The translations under genes and the position numbers were made by a program. A DNA stretch of 23,733 nt from CAYFFV01 sp964342695 (GTDB lineage Bacteria; Acidobacteriota; Vicinamibacteria; Vicinamibacterales; UBA8438), in contig CAYFFV010000025.1 in the NCBI GenBank assembly GCA_964342695.1, positions 1 to 23,733 of the forward strand. The letters are read 5' to 3'. Each line of letters opens with the position of its first letter. Positions within the stretch are counted from its first letter, which is position 1. Under the pieces are notes generated by a model, which made no database searches, was not told where the DNA came from, and saw nothing but the letters and a program-made list of their open reading frames with translations. Below, piece by piece: positions 6,923 to 15,274 of this stretch.

Positions 6923-9694
6923 ATGACTCGTCACTACGTTAATGTATTAGTATTTTTTCTTGCACTGGCAAGTAGCACGGGTAGAGGACTGGCCCAGCAA
7001 ACCGTCACCTCTCCAGAACTCACACCTGAAACAGACAGCGTGGTCCTCGTAATACCATTTACCAATCTTCACTCTGATCCAGGCGATCACTGGATTGGAT
7101 CAGGCATTGCAGAATCTCTGGCGAATGACTTACAGAGCGCAACACCCCTGAGAGTAATTAAACATCTAGTGCCGTTGAACACTGTAACAAGTCGCACAGT
7201 TGACCAATTTAAATACTTGCTTGAACTAGCACTGACAGAAGGTCAGAAGGCAGGTGCTCATTGGGTCATTTATGGAACCTATCTGCGAAAAGCAAATGAG
7301 ATTGAAATCATTGCAAAGACCATTGAGGTTCCAACAAACACAGAAATTCGTACAGTACGAGAAACTGGCCTAATCGCAGATCTTTTTCGGCTTCAAGATA
7401 TTATTGCCAACAAGCTTACAACGCCCTTCCTAGAAGGAATCGTTTCAACCTTAGAGACAAATAGCGCCCGTCTAATTGAAATCGAAGGACCTCCTCCTCC
7501 CTCTCCTCCTGAAGTTATTAATCGAAATGAATCGGGTCAAGCCACTGTGCGTGCTGTCAAAATTAACGAACCTATTCGTCTTGATGGGACACTCGATGAA
7601 AATGTTTACAAGAACATTCTTCCAATTTCTGGATTTATTCAACAGGTACCGAACGAAGGAGCTCCAGCAAGTGAAGCAACTGAAGCCTGGCTGTTCTTCG
7701 ACGAATCAAATATCTATATCGGTGCCCGGTGCTACGACTCTGCTCCTCCAAATGAGTGGATCGCCAATGACATGCGTCGAGACACATCTCAGTTACGACA
7801 GAACGACACACTAGCAGTGATCTTTGACACCTTCTACGACCGTCGAAATGGTGTAGCGTTTTATACCAACCCATTGGGAGCACGGGCTGACTTTGCTATC
7901 ACCAACGAAGGTAACCCGAATAGCGATTGGAATCCTGTGTGGGATGTTCGAACAGGAAGATTTGAAGGTGGATGGACTGTAGAAATGGAGATTCCATTTA
8001 AATCGTTGCGATACCATCCAGGTACCGACCAAGTGTGGGGATTTCAGATGCGACGTGTTCTTCGTCGAAAAAACGAAGGTGCATACCTGACAGCTCTTCC
8101 AATCTCTGCCTCTGTTGGAGGAGCAATAGGTGGTATTTTTCGTGTGTCTGATGCCGCGACACTCGTTGGACTTGAAGTCCCCCAAAACAGTCGCAACATT
8201 GAGATAAAACCGTACGCTATTGGAAGAACCACAACGAATCTAACTACCATCCCTACGACACACAATGTCTGGGATGGAGACGCAGGTATTGACGTAAAAG
8301 TTGGTATTACCCAGAACCTGACGGCCGACTTCACGTATAACACGGACTTCGCACAAGTTGAGGTTGATGAACAACAAGTTAACTTAACACGCTTTAATCT
8401 ATTCTTTCCTGAAAAACGGGAATTCTTTCTTGAAGGACGTGGCATTTTTCAATTCGCAACAGGTGCAGCGATCGGTGGACCCGGAGGCTTCCGTGATGAC
8501 AACGCACCAATTCTTTTTTACAGTCGGCGTATCGGCTTGCAGAACAATCAGGTTATTCCAATTATGGGGGGGGGGCGCATTACAGGAAAAGTCGGGAGCT
8601 TTGATGTTGGCGCCTTGACTATTCACACAGATGATGAACCCAGTTCCTCCACTAGGCATACAAATTTTACAGTGCTCCGCCTCAAACGGGATATTCTTCG
8701 AAAAAGCAGCATCGGAACCCTACTTACCAACCGATCTGTTTCAACAGTTGGAAATGGATCAGCGCAGACCTACGGTGTCGATGGAAATTTTTCATTTTTT
8801 GAGAATGTGCACTTCCTTGGATATTACGCTCAAACCGAAGCACCAGGTATGCAAGATCAAAATACTAGTTATCAGGCAAAATTCGATTACGCTGGCGACA
8901 CATACGCTTTCCGAATCAACCACCTGCTTGTTGAAGATAATTTCAACCCTGAGATTGGGTTTGTTCGGCGTGACAATTTCAGACGAACCTTTGTAAGTAC
9001 TCGTTACAGTCCCCGTCCAAGCCGACTCAAACGTGTCCGACAGTTCAATTTTGGAGGGATGTTAGATTACATACTCACGGCAGATACATCCCGCCTAGAA
9101 ACACGTGTCGCTACATTAGGCCTTGAGACGGAATTTGAAAACAGTGACCGCCTGACTGTTGTATTAAATGACAACCATGAGTTACTACATGAAGGGTTCT
9201 CTCCTGGAGATGGTTTCATGATCCCAATTGGTGAGTACGATTTTACAGACACAACCGTTATGTACAGGTTTGGGCAACAACGCCGAGCAAATGGTTCACT
9301 CTCGTTGCGAACAGGCGGTTACTACAACGGTGATATTACATCGCTTGATTTTGGTGGAGGGTATATCAAGTTCACGCAACATCTATCTCTTGAACCGAGC
9401 GTTTCTTTTAATTGGATCGATCTTCCTGAAGATTCGTTCCGCACTGATCTTGTTCGCACCCGTTTAAATTACACATTCACACCACGTATGTTCTTCGCCG
9501 GACTTGTTCAATACAACTCTACCAACGAAAGCATCGGAGCAAATCTTAGATTTCGGTGGGAGTACAGCCCGGGGAGTGAGCTCTTTATTGTGTACACTGA
9601 AGATCGTCATACAACACCGTTACGTCCGAGTAGAACGACTGACCTATTGAACCGGGGGTTCGTCGTCAAAATCAACAAACTATTCCGGTTATAG
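6923..9694 (+). CDS. TolB-like domain fused to DUF5916 outer-membrane protein
   Basis: A 923-residue protein with a signal peptide (about 1-25). A TolB/FlgO-like domain (about 38-170) follows, with VLVIPF-x-N, an IGSGIAE-x-L segment and HWVIYGTY, then a proline-rich linker (about 188-198). Next comes a family-9 carbohydrate-binding-like domain (about 205-400) with FFDE-x-x-IYIGARC and FDTFYDRRNG. The long C-terminal DUF5916 region (about 420-923) has alternating beta-strands, the FNLFFPEKREFFLEG block and a terminal KLFRL resembling an outer-membrane barrel beta-signal. Localisation to the outer membrane is inferred. The next gene is a paralogue lacking the TolB-like domain. A run of ten G at 8566-8575 lies in frame at residues 548-551. 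The cargo is unknown. Confidence 0.85.
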   Translation: MTRHYVNVLVFFLALASSTGRGLAQQTVTSPELTPETDSVVLVIPFTNLHSDPGDHWIGSGIAESLANDLQSATPLRVIKHLVPLNTVTSRTVDQFKYLLELALTEGQKAGAHWVIYGTYLRKANEIEIIAKTIEVPTNTEIRTVRETGLIADLFRLQDIIANKLTTPFLEGIVSTLETNSARLIEIEGPPPPSPPEVINRNESGQATVRAVKINEPIRLDGTLDENVYKNILPISGFIQQVPNEGAPASEATEAWLFFDESNIYIGARCYDSAPPNEWIANDMRRDTSQLRQNDTLAVIFDTFYDRRNGVAFYTNPLGARADFAITNEGNPNSDWNPVWDVRTGRFEGGWTVEMEIPFKSLRYHPGTDQVWGFQMRRVLRRKNEGAYLTALPISASVGGAIGGIFRVSDAATLVGLEVPQNSRNIEIKPYAIGRTTTNLTTIPTTHNVWDGDAGIDVKVGITQNLTADFTYNTDFAQVEVDEQQVNLTRFNLFFPEKREFFLEGRGIFQFATGAAIGGPGGFRDDNAPILFYSRRIGLQNNQVIPIMGGGRITGKVGSFDVGALTIHTDDEPSSSTRHTNFTVLRLKRDILRKSSIGTLLTNRSVSTVGNGSAQTYGVDGNFSFFENVHFLGYYAQTEAPGMQDQNTSYQAKFDYAGDTYAFRINHLLVEDNFNPEIGFVRRDNFRRTFVSTRYSPRPSRLKRVRQFNFGGMLDYILTADTSRLETRVATLGLETEFENSDRLTVVLNDNHELLHEGFSPGDGFMIPIGEYDFTDTTVMYRFGQQRRANGSLSLRTGGYYNGDITSLDFGGGYIKFTQHLSLEPSVSFNWIDLPEDSFRTDLVRTRLNYTFTPRMFFAGLVQYNSTNESIGANLRFRWEYSPGSELFIVYTEDRHTTPLRPSRTTDLLNRGFVVKINKLFRL
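8566..8575 (+). repeat. Poly-G tract (G10) inside a coding region
   Basis: Ten consecutive G encode Met-Gly-Gly-Gly in the DUF5916 gene. Loss of one G would bring in a stop at 8616-8618, and gain of one G a stop at 8602-8604, so either change truncates the protein about 10-15 codons later. Runs of this length are known to be slippage-prone in phase-variable genes of other bacteria. In the paralogue the corresponding place holds only seven G (10872-10878). Confidence 0.9.
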
Positions 9695-9711
9695 AAATCA
9701 ACTGAAGATCC

Positions 9712-12015
9712 GTGTATTTGTCATACATTTCAGCCCCTAAATGCCTTAGCGTTTTTGCCCTCTCTATTGCACTAACTTTACTTCTCCCATTTGCCACGGC
9801 TAGTGGCCAAGAAGCCCTCCAACATGATGGCCGAACTAATCAGTTGCAAGAGATTGACGGTCCTCTACCTCCAATTTCGCCTAACGTAATTTCACGTGAC
9901 GAAACAGGACGTATTACTGGTCGTGCAGTCCGTCTTGCAGCACCACTGCAAATGGATGGACGCCTTACTGAATCAATCTATGAAACACTTCCATCAATGA
10001 CAGATTTCATTCAAAACGATCCAAATGAAGGAGAGCCCGCAAGCGAAAAAACAGAGGTATGGATATTTTTTGACGACGAATATGTCTACCTATCGGCGCG
10101 TTGCTGGGAAAGTCAGCCTGATCGGATGATTGCCAATGAAATGCGTCGCGATAACCGCGGAATAGCGATGGATGACAATCTTGCATGGAGCTTCGACACT
10201 TTTTACGACCGTCGGAATGCAATGCTCTTCGAGGTAAATGCCTTGGGCGGACGTATGGATGCACAAACAAGCAACGAAGGTATGACAAATTTTGACTGGA
10301 ATCCAATCTGGCAAGTTGAAGTGCACCAATTTGAAGGTGGATGGAGCGTTGAAACCGCTATGCCGTTTAAATCACTACGCTATCGTCCGGGATCGTCTCA
10401 AATTTGGGGTTTTAATCTTCGTCGACGCAACCGCTGGAAAAATGAAATGTCCTACATGCAACCTGTCTCTGCGGCACTTGGCCCCCGAGGACTCAGGCCA
10501 GCCCTATTGGCACCACTTGTCGGCATCGAGGCTCCTCCAAAATCAATTAACTTGGATGTAAAACCGTACGTCATCGCCGATCTAAGCACTGATTACGCTG
10601 CATCCCCCCCTTTCACAAATGACTTGGGGGGTACTGCGGGCCTAGAAATTAAATACGGCCTGACAGAGAACATGACTGCAGACTTTAGTTACAACACTGA
10701 TTTTGCTCAGGTCGAAGCTGACGATCAACAAGTTAATCTCAGTCGTTTCAATTTGTTCTTTCCTGAAAAACGAGAGTTTTTCCTTGAAAATCGAAGAACT
10801 TTTGAATTTGGTGGAGAAAGCCGATTCGGCTATACACCTGTCCTGTTCTTTAGTCGGCGAATCGGTTTACAGGGGGGGCGTGAAGTCCCAGTTCAGGTAG
10901 GTGGACGGTTAACTGGACGGGTCGGGGAATACGACCTCGGAATTCTACACATGAAGACGGACGAAGAAATCGTTGCAGGGGCACAGCCTACAAATTTTTC
11001 TGTACTACGTGTAAAGCGAGATATCTTTCAAGCAAGCAGCATCGGCGTGCTCATGACTAATCGCTCAATAAACCTTCAAGGAACTGGCGCCAACAGCACG
11101 TATGGAATCGATGGAGGATTTTCTTTTCTCAAGAACTTACTGACCATCGATTCATATTATGCGCGCACTCAGACAAACGGATTATCAGGAACTTCAGCAA
11201 GCTATCGCACCCATGTGGAATATGACGGCGATCGATACGGCTTTGAAGGCGAGCGACTAGCAATTGGCGATGCTTTTAATCCTGAAGTCGGCTTTGTGCG
11301 GCGAACTGACATGTATCGTAATTTCGCAAAACTTCGTTTTAGTCCACGTCTATTATCAGTCAATGCAATCCGAAAATTATCATGGGGTGGTGACATTGAC
11401 TATATCGAAAACGGAAAAGGCCAACTTGAAACAAGAGAAGGACAACTGTCTTTTGGTATTGAATTTGAAAATAGTGACGACGTGGAATTTACGTATAAAA
11501 AAAGCTACGAATTCTTACCAAAACCTTTCGAGATTAGCTCTGGAATCGTTCTTCCAGTAGCAGGTTATAACTTCGAATCCATGAGAGCGGAACTAAACTT
11601 CGGGCCTCAACGAATGTTTTCAGGGCATTTACATCTAGAACACGGTAGTTTTTATAATGGCCAAAGAACAAAAATTCGCTTCAGAAATGGAAGGATTAAA
11701 CTATTTCCTGGTTTTTCAATTGAACCAAAGTACGAAGTTAACTGGATCGATCTTCCTGTAGGAAAATTTTCCACACATCTTCCTGGCTCTCGCGTTACCT
11801 ACACCATGACCCCACTGATGTTTCTAAGCGCACTGCTCCAATACAGTTCGGCCAGTCACACGGTAGATACAAATTTTCGTTTCCGTTGGGAATACCAGCC
11901 TGGAAGCGAACTATTCATCGTCTACAATGAACAGCAAGGCACTCTTGAAAACAGATTCGACAGAATTGACAACAGGGCTTTAATTGTAAAACTAACTCGT
12001 CTATTTCGCTTTTAA
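9712..12015 (+). CDS. DUF5916 outer-membrane protein, paralogue of the upstream gene
   Basis: A 767-residue protein starting with GTG, 17 bases after the upstream stop codon, so almost certainly in the same operon. A signal peptide (about 1-32) is followed almost directly by the linker GPLPPISP. This matches the linker after the TolB-like domain in the upstream protein, so this copy has the carbohydrate-binding-like domain and DUF5916 region but no TolB-like domain. Shared blocks include FIQ-x-x-PNEG-x-PASE, FDTFYDRRN, FEGGW, PFKSLRY-x-PG, YNTDFAQVE-x-D-x-QQVNL and FNLFFPEKREFFLE. The chain ends RLFRF with C-terminal Phe, as in outer-membrane barrels. The Shine-Dalgarno is weak, and a TTG two codons later is an alternative start. 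Transport or binding of a polymer or siderophore-like ligand is only a guess. Confidence 0.85.
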   Translation: MYLSYISAPKCLSVFALSIALTLLLPFATASGQEALQHDGRTNQLQEIDGPLPPISPNVISRDETGRITGRAVRLAAPLQMDGRLTESIYETLPSMTDFIQNDPNEGEPASEKTEVWIFFDDEYVYLSARCWESQPDRMIANEMRRDNRGIAMDDNLAWSFDTFYDRRNAMLFEVNALGGRMDAQTSNEGMTNFDWNPIWQVEVHQFEGGWSVETAMPFKSLRYRPGSSQIWGFNLRRRNRWKNEMSYMQPVSAALGPRGLRPALLAPLVGIEAPPKSINLDVKPYVIADLSTDYAASPPFTNDLGGTAGLEIKYGLTENMTADFSYNTDFAQVEADDQQVNLSRFNLFFPEKREFFLENRRTFEFGGESRFGYTPVLFFSRRIGLQGGREVPVQVGGRLTGRVGEYDLGILHMKTDEEIVAGAQPTNFSVLRVKRDIFQASSIGVLMTNRSINLQGTGANSTYGIDGGFSFLKNLLTIDSYYARTQTNGLSGTSASYRTHVEYDGDRYGFEGERLAIGDAFNPEVGFVRRTDMYRNFAKLRFSPRLLSVNAIRKLSWGGDIDYIENGKGQLETREGQLSFGIEFENSDDVEFTYKKSYEFLPKPFEISSGIVLPVAGYNFESMRAELNFGPQRMFSGHLHLEHGSFYNGQRTKIRFRNGRIKLFPGFSIEPKYEVNWIDLPVGKFSTHLPGSRVTYTMTPLMFLSALLQYSSASHTVDTNFRFRWEYQPGSELFIVYNEQQGTLENRFDRIDNRALIVKLTRLFRF
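10604..10631 (+). repeat. C7 / G6 complementary homopolymer runs
   Basis: Seven C (10604-10610) and six G (10626-10631) lie 15 bases apart within the second DUF5916 gene and could pair as a G-C hairpin in DNA or mRNA. They code for a surface-loop-like region between two conserved beta-strand blocks. Confidence 0.6.
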
Positions 12016-12016
12016 C

Positions 12017-12033
12017 AGGCACCTGCCTAGGCA
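12017..12033. terminator. Possible terminator between convergent genes
   Basis: Directly after the DUF5916 stop codon lie AGGCA-CC-TGCCT (12017-12028) and the overlapping perfect palindrome TGCCTAGGCA (12024-12033), followed by an AT-rich stretch. The structures are short and mutually exclusive and lack a clean T-run, so this is a weak candidate. Confidence 0.25.
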
Positions 12034-12050
12034 TTTAATATTTTGATTCA

Positions 12051-13724
12051 TTACGGCTGCCGAAGGCCGAAAACAAATAGCGAGTGCCCACTCGCAATTG
12101 CCACATACTGGGAACCCTCCACCTCATAAGTAATTGGCGCAGCAAGTGTATTTCCGCCAGTTACAGCTCGCCACAGCAGATCCCCTGTGCGCGCGTCAAG
12201 CGCCTGAAAGTATCCTTCTCTCCCACCGACAAATAACAGGTCAGTTGCTGTAGTCAATATCCCACTGTTTTGGACATCGTAAGTTTCCCACTGCCATACC
12301 TTGTCGCCAGTAAGAGGATTAAATGCTAGTACCGACCCATGTCCTACTGCCTTGGTCCACGTATTGATATGCCCTCGACCAACAGCGGGGGGTTCAGGTA
12401 CACCAACTATGGGACTACGATTTCGACTGCCCGTAAAAAGCTGCCCAGGGGTATATTCAACAGGCGCAGAATCAAAAACTGTGGCATAACCTTCCCAAGT
12501 GGAAAAATACATTAACCCAGTATTAGGACTGTAAGAAGGAGAATACCAGTTCGTACCACCTTGTTTTCCAGGATAGGTCGGGACTCCAGGACCCTGTGGA
12601 GTTTGAATTGGACCACCGCTGTCATCTAATCCACTGGCCCAATTAATTCGTGAAAATGGGTTGCCTGTAAGAAATCTACCGGTCACACGATCAAGAATGT
12701 AGAAAAACCCATTGCGATTAGCCCAAAGCATCGCCTTGATCACTGTGCCATTAATATCTAAATCCACTAAAACCGGAATTTGTACAGCATCGTAATCATA
12801 TCGGTCGCCAGGGGTGAATTGAAAATGCCAGTCTAATTTACCAGTATCTGCATCCAGAGCTACGACAGAACTCGCATACAAGTTATCCCCGGGCCTCTGA
12901 TAATACGCATAGTCAGGTCCTGGATTTCCTATTCCCCAGAACGTTAGATTTGTCTCCGGATCGTACGAACCGGTCAGCCACACGGCACCTCCACCCGTCT
13001 TCCACGCCTCAGGGTCGCAGTGCTCCATGTCTGGAGTACATGGTTCCCAAGTCTCATGCCCGGGCTCTCCAGGAGCAGGAATAGTATAGAAACGCCACGA
13101 TTCATTCCCTGTGCTTATATCGTAAGCGGCGATGAAACCCCGTATACCCAAATCTCCACCAGACATTCCCACAATTGCCTTATTGTTTACAACCAGCGGT
13201 GCGTGAGTAATCGCATAACCCGCCGACGGATCAGCGACCTGGACTTGCCAAATCGGTCCACCACTTTTCGCGTCCACTGCAACAACCATCGCATCAACAG
13301 TTCCCATGACCAAGGTGTCCCCATGAATCGCTAAGCCTCGATTGCTAAAACCACAACACGGCCTCGCATCAGGAGAAGGCACATGTTCATACACCCAAAA
13401 CACACGCCCCGTCTTAGCGTCAAGAGCCACAACATCATTTGGCGGCTGTGTCAGATACATAATTCCATCAACAACCAAAGGTGTCGCCTGGAAATGGTGA
13501 GAAGTACGGGACTGGAAGACCCACTTCATTTCAAGATCTTGTACGTTCTCTGTTGTAATTTGTTCGAGGACACTATGACGCTGACTGTCGTACGCACCCG
13601 AATAGGTCAACCAGTTATGAGGCTCATTATTCGCATTCAGTAGACGCTCTGTTGTGACCTGACTCATCGCTAAACCGGGAAATAGGAGGACTAGTAGAAA
13701 CAACAGAACAAGATGTTTTGGCAT
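12051..13724 (-). CDS. PQQ-dependent alcohol dehydrogenase (quinoprotein, type I-like)
   Basis: A 557-residue periplasmic eight-bladed beta-propeller with signal peptide (about 1-21). Quinoprotein alcohol dehydrogenase landmarks are present: vicinal cysteines C123-C124, W249 in GGGAVW, N267 in GNPGP, and D310-Y-D312 where methanol/ethanol dehydrogenases carry the catalytic Asp. The second Asp of that DYD is the hallmark of lanthanide-dependent enzymes (XoxF, PedH/ExaF). The metal-ligand Glu of the usual SGxE-x-G-x-RG block is Asp (D191). An extra cysteine pair, C229 and C236, may form a second disulfide. There is no fused cytochrome; the acceptor is probably the dihaem cytochrome encoded 12 bases upstream. 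Substrate is not predictable beyond primary alcohols or aldehydes. Confidence 0.9.
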   Translation of the reverse strand: MPKHLVLLFLLVLLFPGLAMSQVTTERLLNANNEPHNWLTYSGAYDSQRHSVLEQITTENVQDLEMKWVFQSRTSHHFQATPLVVDGIMYLTQPPNDVVALDAKTGRVFWVYEHVPSPDARPCCGFSNRGLAIHGDTLVMGTVDAMVVAVDAKSGGPIWQVQVADPSAGYAITHAPLVVNNKAIVGMSGGDLGIRGFIAAYDISTGNESWRFYTIPAPGEPGHETWEPCTPDMEHCDPEAWKTGGGAVWLTGSYDPETNLTFWGIGNPGPDYAYYQRPGDNLYASSVVALDADTGKLDWHFQFTPGDRYDYDAVQIPVLVDLDINGTVIKAMLWANRNGFFYILDRVTGRFLTGNPFSRINWASGLDDSGGPIQTPQGPGVPTYPGKQGGTNWYSPSYSPNTGLMYFSTWEGYATVFDSAPVEYTPGQLFTGSRNRSPIVGVPEPPAVGRGHINTWTKAVGHGSVLAFNPLTGDKVWQWETYDVQNSGILTTATDLLFVGGREGYFQALDARTGDLLWRAVTGGNTLAAPITYEVEGSQYVAIASGHSLFVFGLRQP

Positions 13725-13736
13725 AAGTATTTCTCG

Positions 13737-14597
13737 CTATCTCAATCCTGTTAACGTCACAAGGTACGCCAACAGATCTGCTAATTCTGACTCGCTCAAC
13801 GAATCTTCGTACGACGGCATGGGCGAAGCATCTAATATAGTCACTTCTTTTAAATCAGCTTTTTCAAACGACTGCAAATAATCTTGATCGTTGAATATCT
13901 GAATAGTGTAGGTGTCCTCATTCAATCGACGACCGTGGATAACTTCATCAGCTTGAGTCACAATCCTTACAGGTCGATTAGACGGCAACATGGATGCCGT
14001 AGGATTAAGCAACGAAGCTCTCAAAGAACCCGCACCACGAATCGCCCCAATCGCCGTTAAATCTGGAGCTTGTCTCCCACCTTTTCCAGCGACTCGATGG
14101 CAATCAGTGCAACGTCCTTTTCCATAAAAAATTGTTTCCCCGTGCAAGACATTGCCAAGCGTGACAATTCCCCCATCAAAATCTCGCATATTCCGAACAT
14201 AGGCAACCAAGGCCGTCATATCAGAAGCAGTGTAATTTCCTGGAGGCATACCCGTCCCAGGAATTCCCTCGGTCAAAATCCTCCTAAATATTTGATCAGT
14301 CGATGCTCGTCGAAATTGTCCAGCTTTAAGATTGACATTACCTACACCATCACCCTCAGAACCATGACAATTTGAACAAAATTCATCATAAAGCTGGGCC
14401 CCACGTTCTATATCGGCACGTTCGTACTCGCCACCATGCTCCTGTGTAAACGCAACGACTTTTTCGAAAAACAGATAATTACTCGTAAGGAGAAACAGTA
14501 TTACTAACCGAAAAGAAAAAATGGGCGTCACATTGCACCAGCACTTTCTTGAGTTGTACCAAAAAGTTAGGCGATTATCGTAGCGCGTACGATTCAT
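13737..14597 (-). CDS. Exported dihaem cytochrome c, PQQ dehydrogenase partner
   Basis: The protein has two haem c attachment sites, CSNCH and CTDCH, in two consecutive cytochrome c domains, each followed by a plausible axial Met (GTGMPPG and SPMPSYED). The region after the second haem (VRIVTQADEVIHGRRLNEDT onward) resembles the acidobacterial haem-binding domain seen in putative cytochromes beside quinoproteins. It precedes the PQQ dehydrogenase with a 12-base gap, so it likely accepts electrons from reduced PQQ. The start is uncertain. The ATG used here gives an unusually long 22-residue N-region before the hydrophobic segment; a GTG at 14531 would give a more usual signal peptide and a GTG at 14612 is the longest option. 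None has a strong Shine-Dalgarno. Confidence 0.85.
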   Translation of the reverse strand: MNRTRYDNRLTFWYNSRKCWCNVTPIFSFRLVILFLLTSNYLFFEKVVAFTQEHGGEYERADIERGAQLYDEFCSNCHGSEGDGVGNVNLKAGQFRRASTDQIFRRILTEGIPGTGMPPGNYTASDMTALVAYVRNMRDFDGGIVTLGNVLHGETIFYGKGRCTDCHRVAGKGGRQAPDLTAIGAIRGAGSLRASLLNPTASMLPSNRPVRIVTQADEVIHGRRLNEDTYTIQIFNDQDYLQSFEKADLKEVTILDASPMPSYEDSLSESELADLLAYLVTLTGLR

Positions 14598-14605
14598 GTC
14601 AATTA

Positions 14606-14636
14606 TTGTCACTATATCTGTCGGAAACCTTACAAT
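14606..14636 (+). promoter_or_regulatory. Candidate sigma-70-type promoter
   Basis: TTGTCA (14606-14611) and TACAAT (14631-14636) each match the consensus hexamers at five of six positions, with a spacer of 19 bases, longer than ideal. They lie 58 bases upstream of the plus-strand ATG at 14694, in the gap between divergent genes. Confidence 0.35.
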
Positions 14637-14693
14637 AGGCTCCTGTCAACGCATCGACACAAAAGTCGACACCAAATTATAGGAGGTAGCTGA

Positions 14694-15227
14694 ATGAGAA
14701 ACGCTCGAATCGTCATCACAATCACACTCATCGCAATTGTGGCAGCTGTTAGTTGGGTGTCAACACAAAATCGTGGCGGTGTACTGCCACTGACCGGAAC
14801 AGATATCGCAGAAATTGAGCGCTTGTACGCACGATATAACCAAGGACTCGATTTTCAAGATGAAGAACTTTATCTTTCAGCCTGGGCTGATGACGCGGTG
14901 TTTACAACAGGAGGTGGTGAAGTCTGGTCTGGACGGGAGAGAATCCGAGAACGCTTTCGTCAGCGACCTGGCGGTGAAGGCACTACTATTACTCATAACA
15001 ATACCAGTATTTTAATCGAACCCACCGCCGACGGGGCCAAAGGACGTGGATACTGGATCGTCCTTGACACTTCTGAACCACAACCAAAAGTATTAGTACA
15101 CGGACATTATTTTGATACTTTTAAACGCACGTCTGAAGGCTGGAGAATAAATACACGAGGGTCGATGAGGGGTTGGAGTCAGACACGATGGGACACTGAG
15201 TCAAAAGGACAAAGCTTCGTTCCGTAA
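14694..15227 (+). CDS. Exported NTF2/SnoaL-like protein
   Basis: A 177-residue protein with an N-terminal hydrophobic segment (about 5-23) that acts as signal peptide or anchor, then an NTF2-like cone fold (about 35-165). Typical family features are the D-I-x-x-I-x-x-L-x-x-R-Y helix, the AWADDAVFT turn, WSGRERIRE, and a C-terminal strand HGHYFDTFKRT-x-x-GWRI. Members include ketosteroid-isomerase-like enzymes and non-catalytic binding proteins, so the role cannot be chosen from sequence. A perfect AGGAGGT Shine-Dalgarno before the ATG implies strong translation. It is divergent from the cytochrome-dehydrogenase operon and might be co-regulated with it. Confidence 0.85.
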   Translation: MRNARIVITITLIAIVAAVSWVSTQNRGGVLPLTGTDIAEIERLYARYNQGLDFQDEELYLSAWADDAVFTTGGGEVWSGRERIRERFRQRPGGEGTTITHNNTSILIEPTADGAKGRGYWIVLDTSEPQPKVLVHGHYFDTFKRTSEGWRINTRGSMRGWSQTRWDTESKGQSFVP

Positions 15228-15274
15228 AAAGCAGTCCTTCTAAAACAACGTGAACAAATATAGACGCGCCCCCT

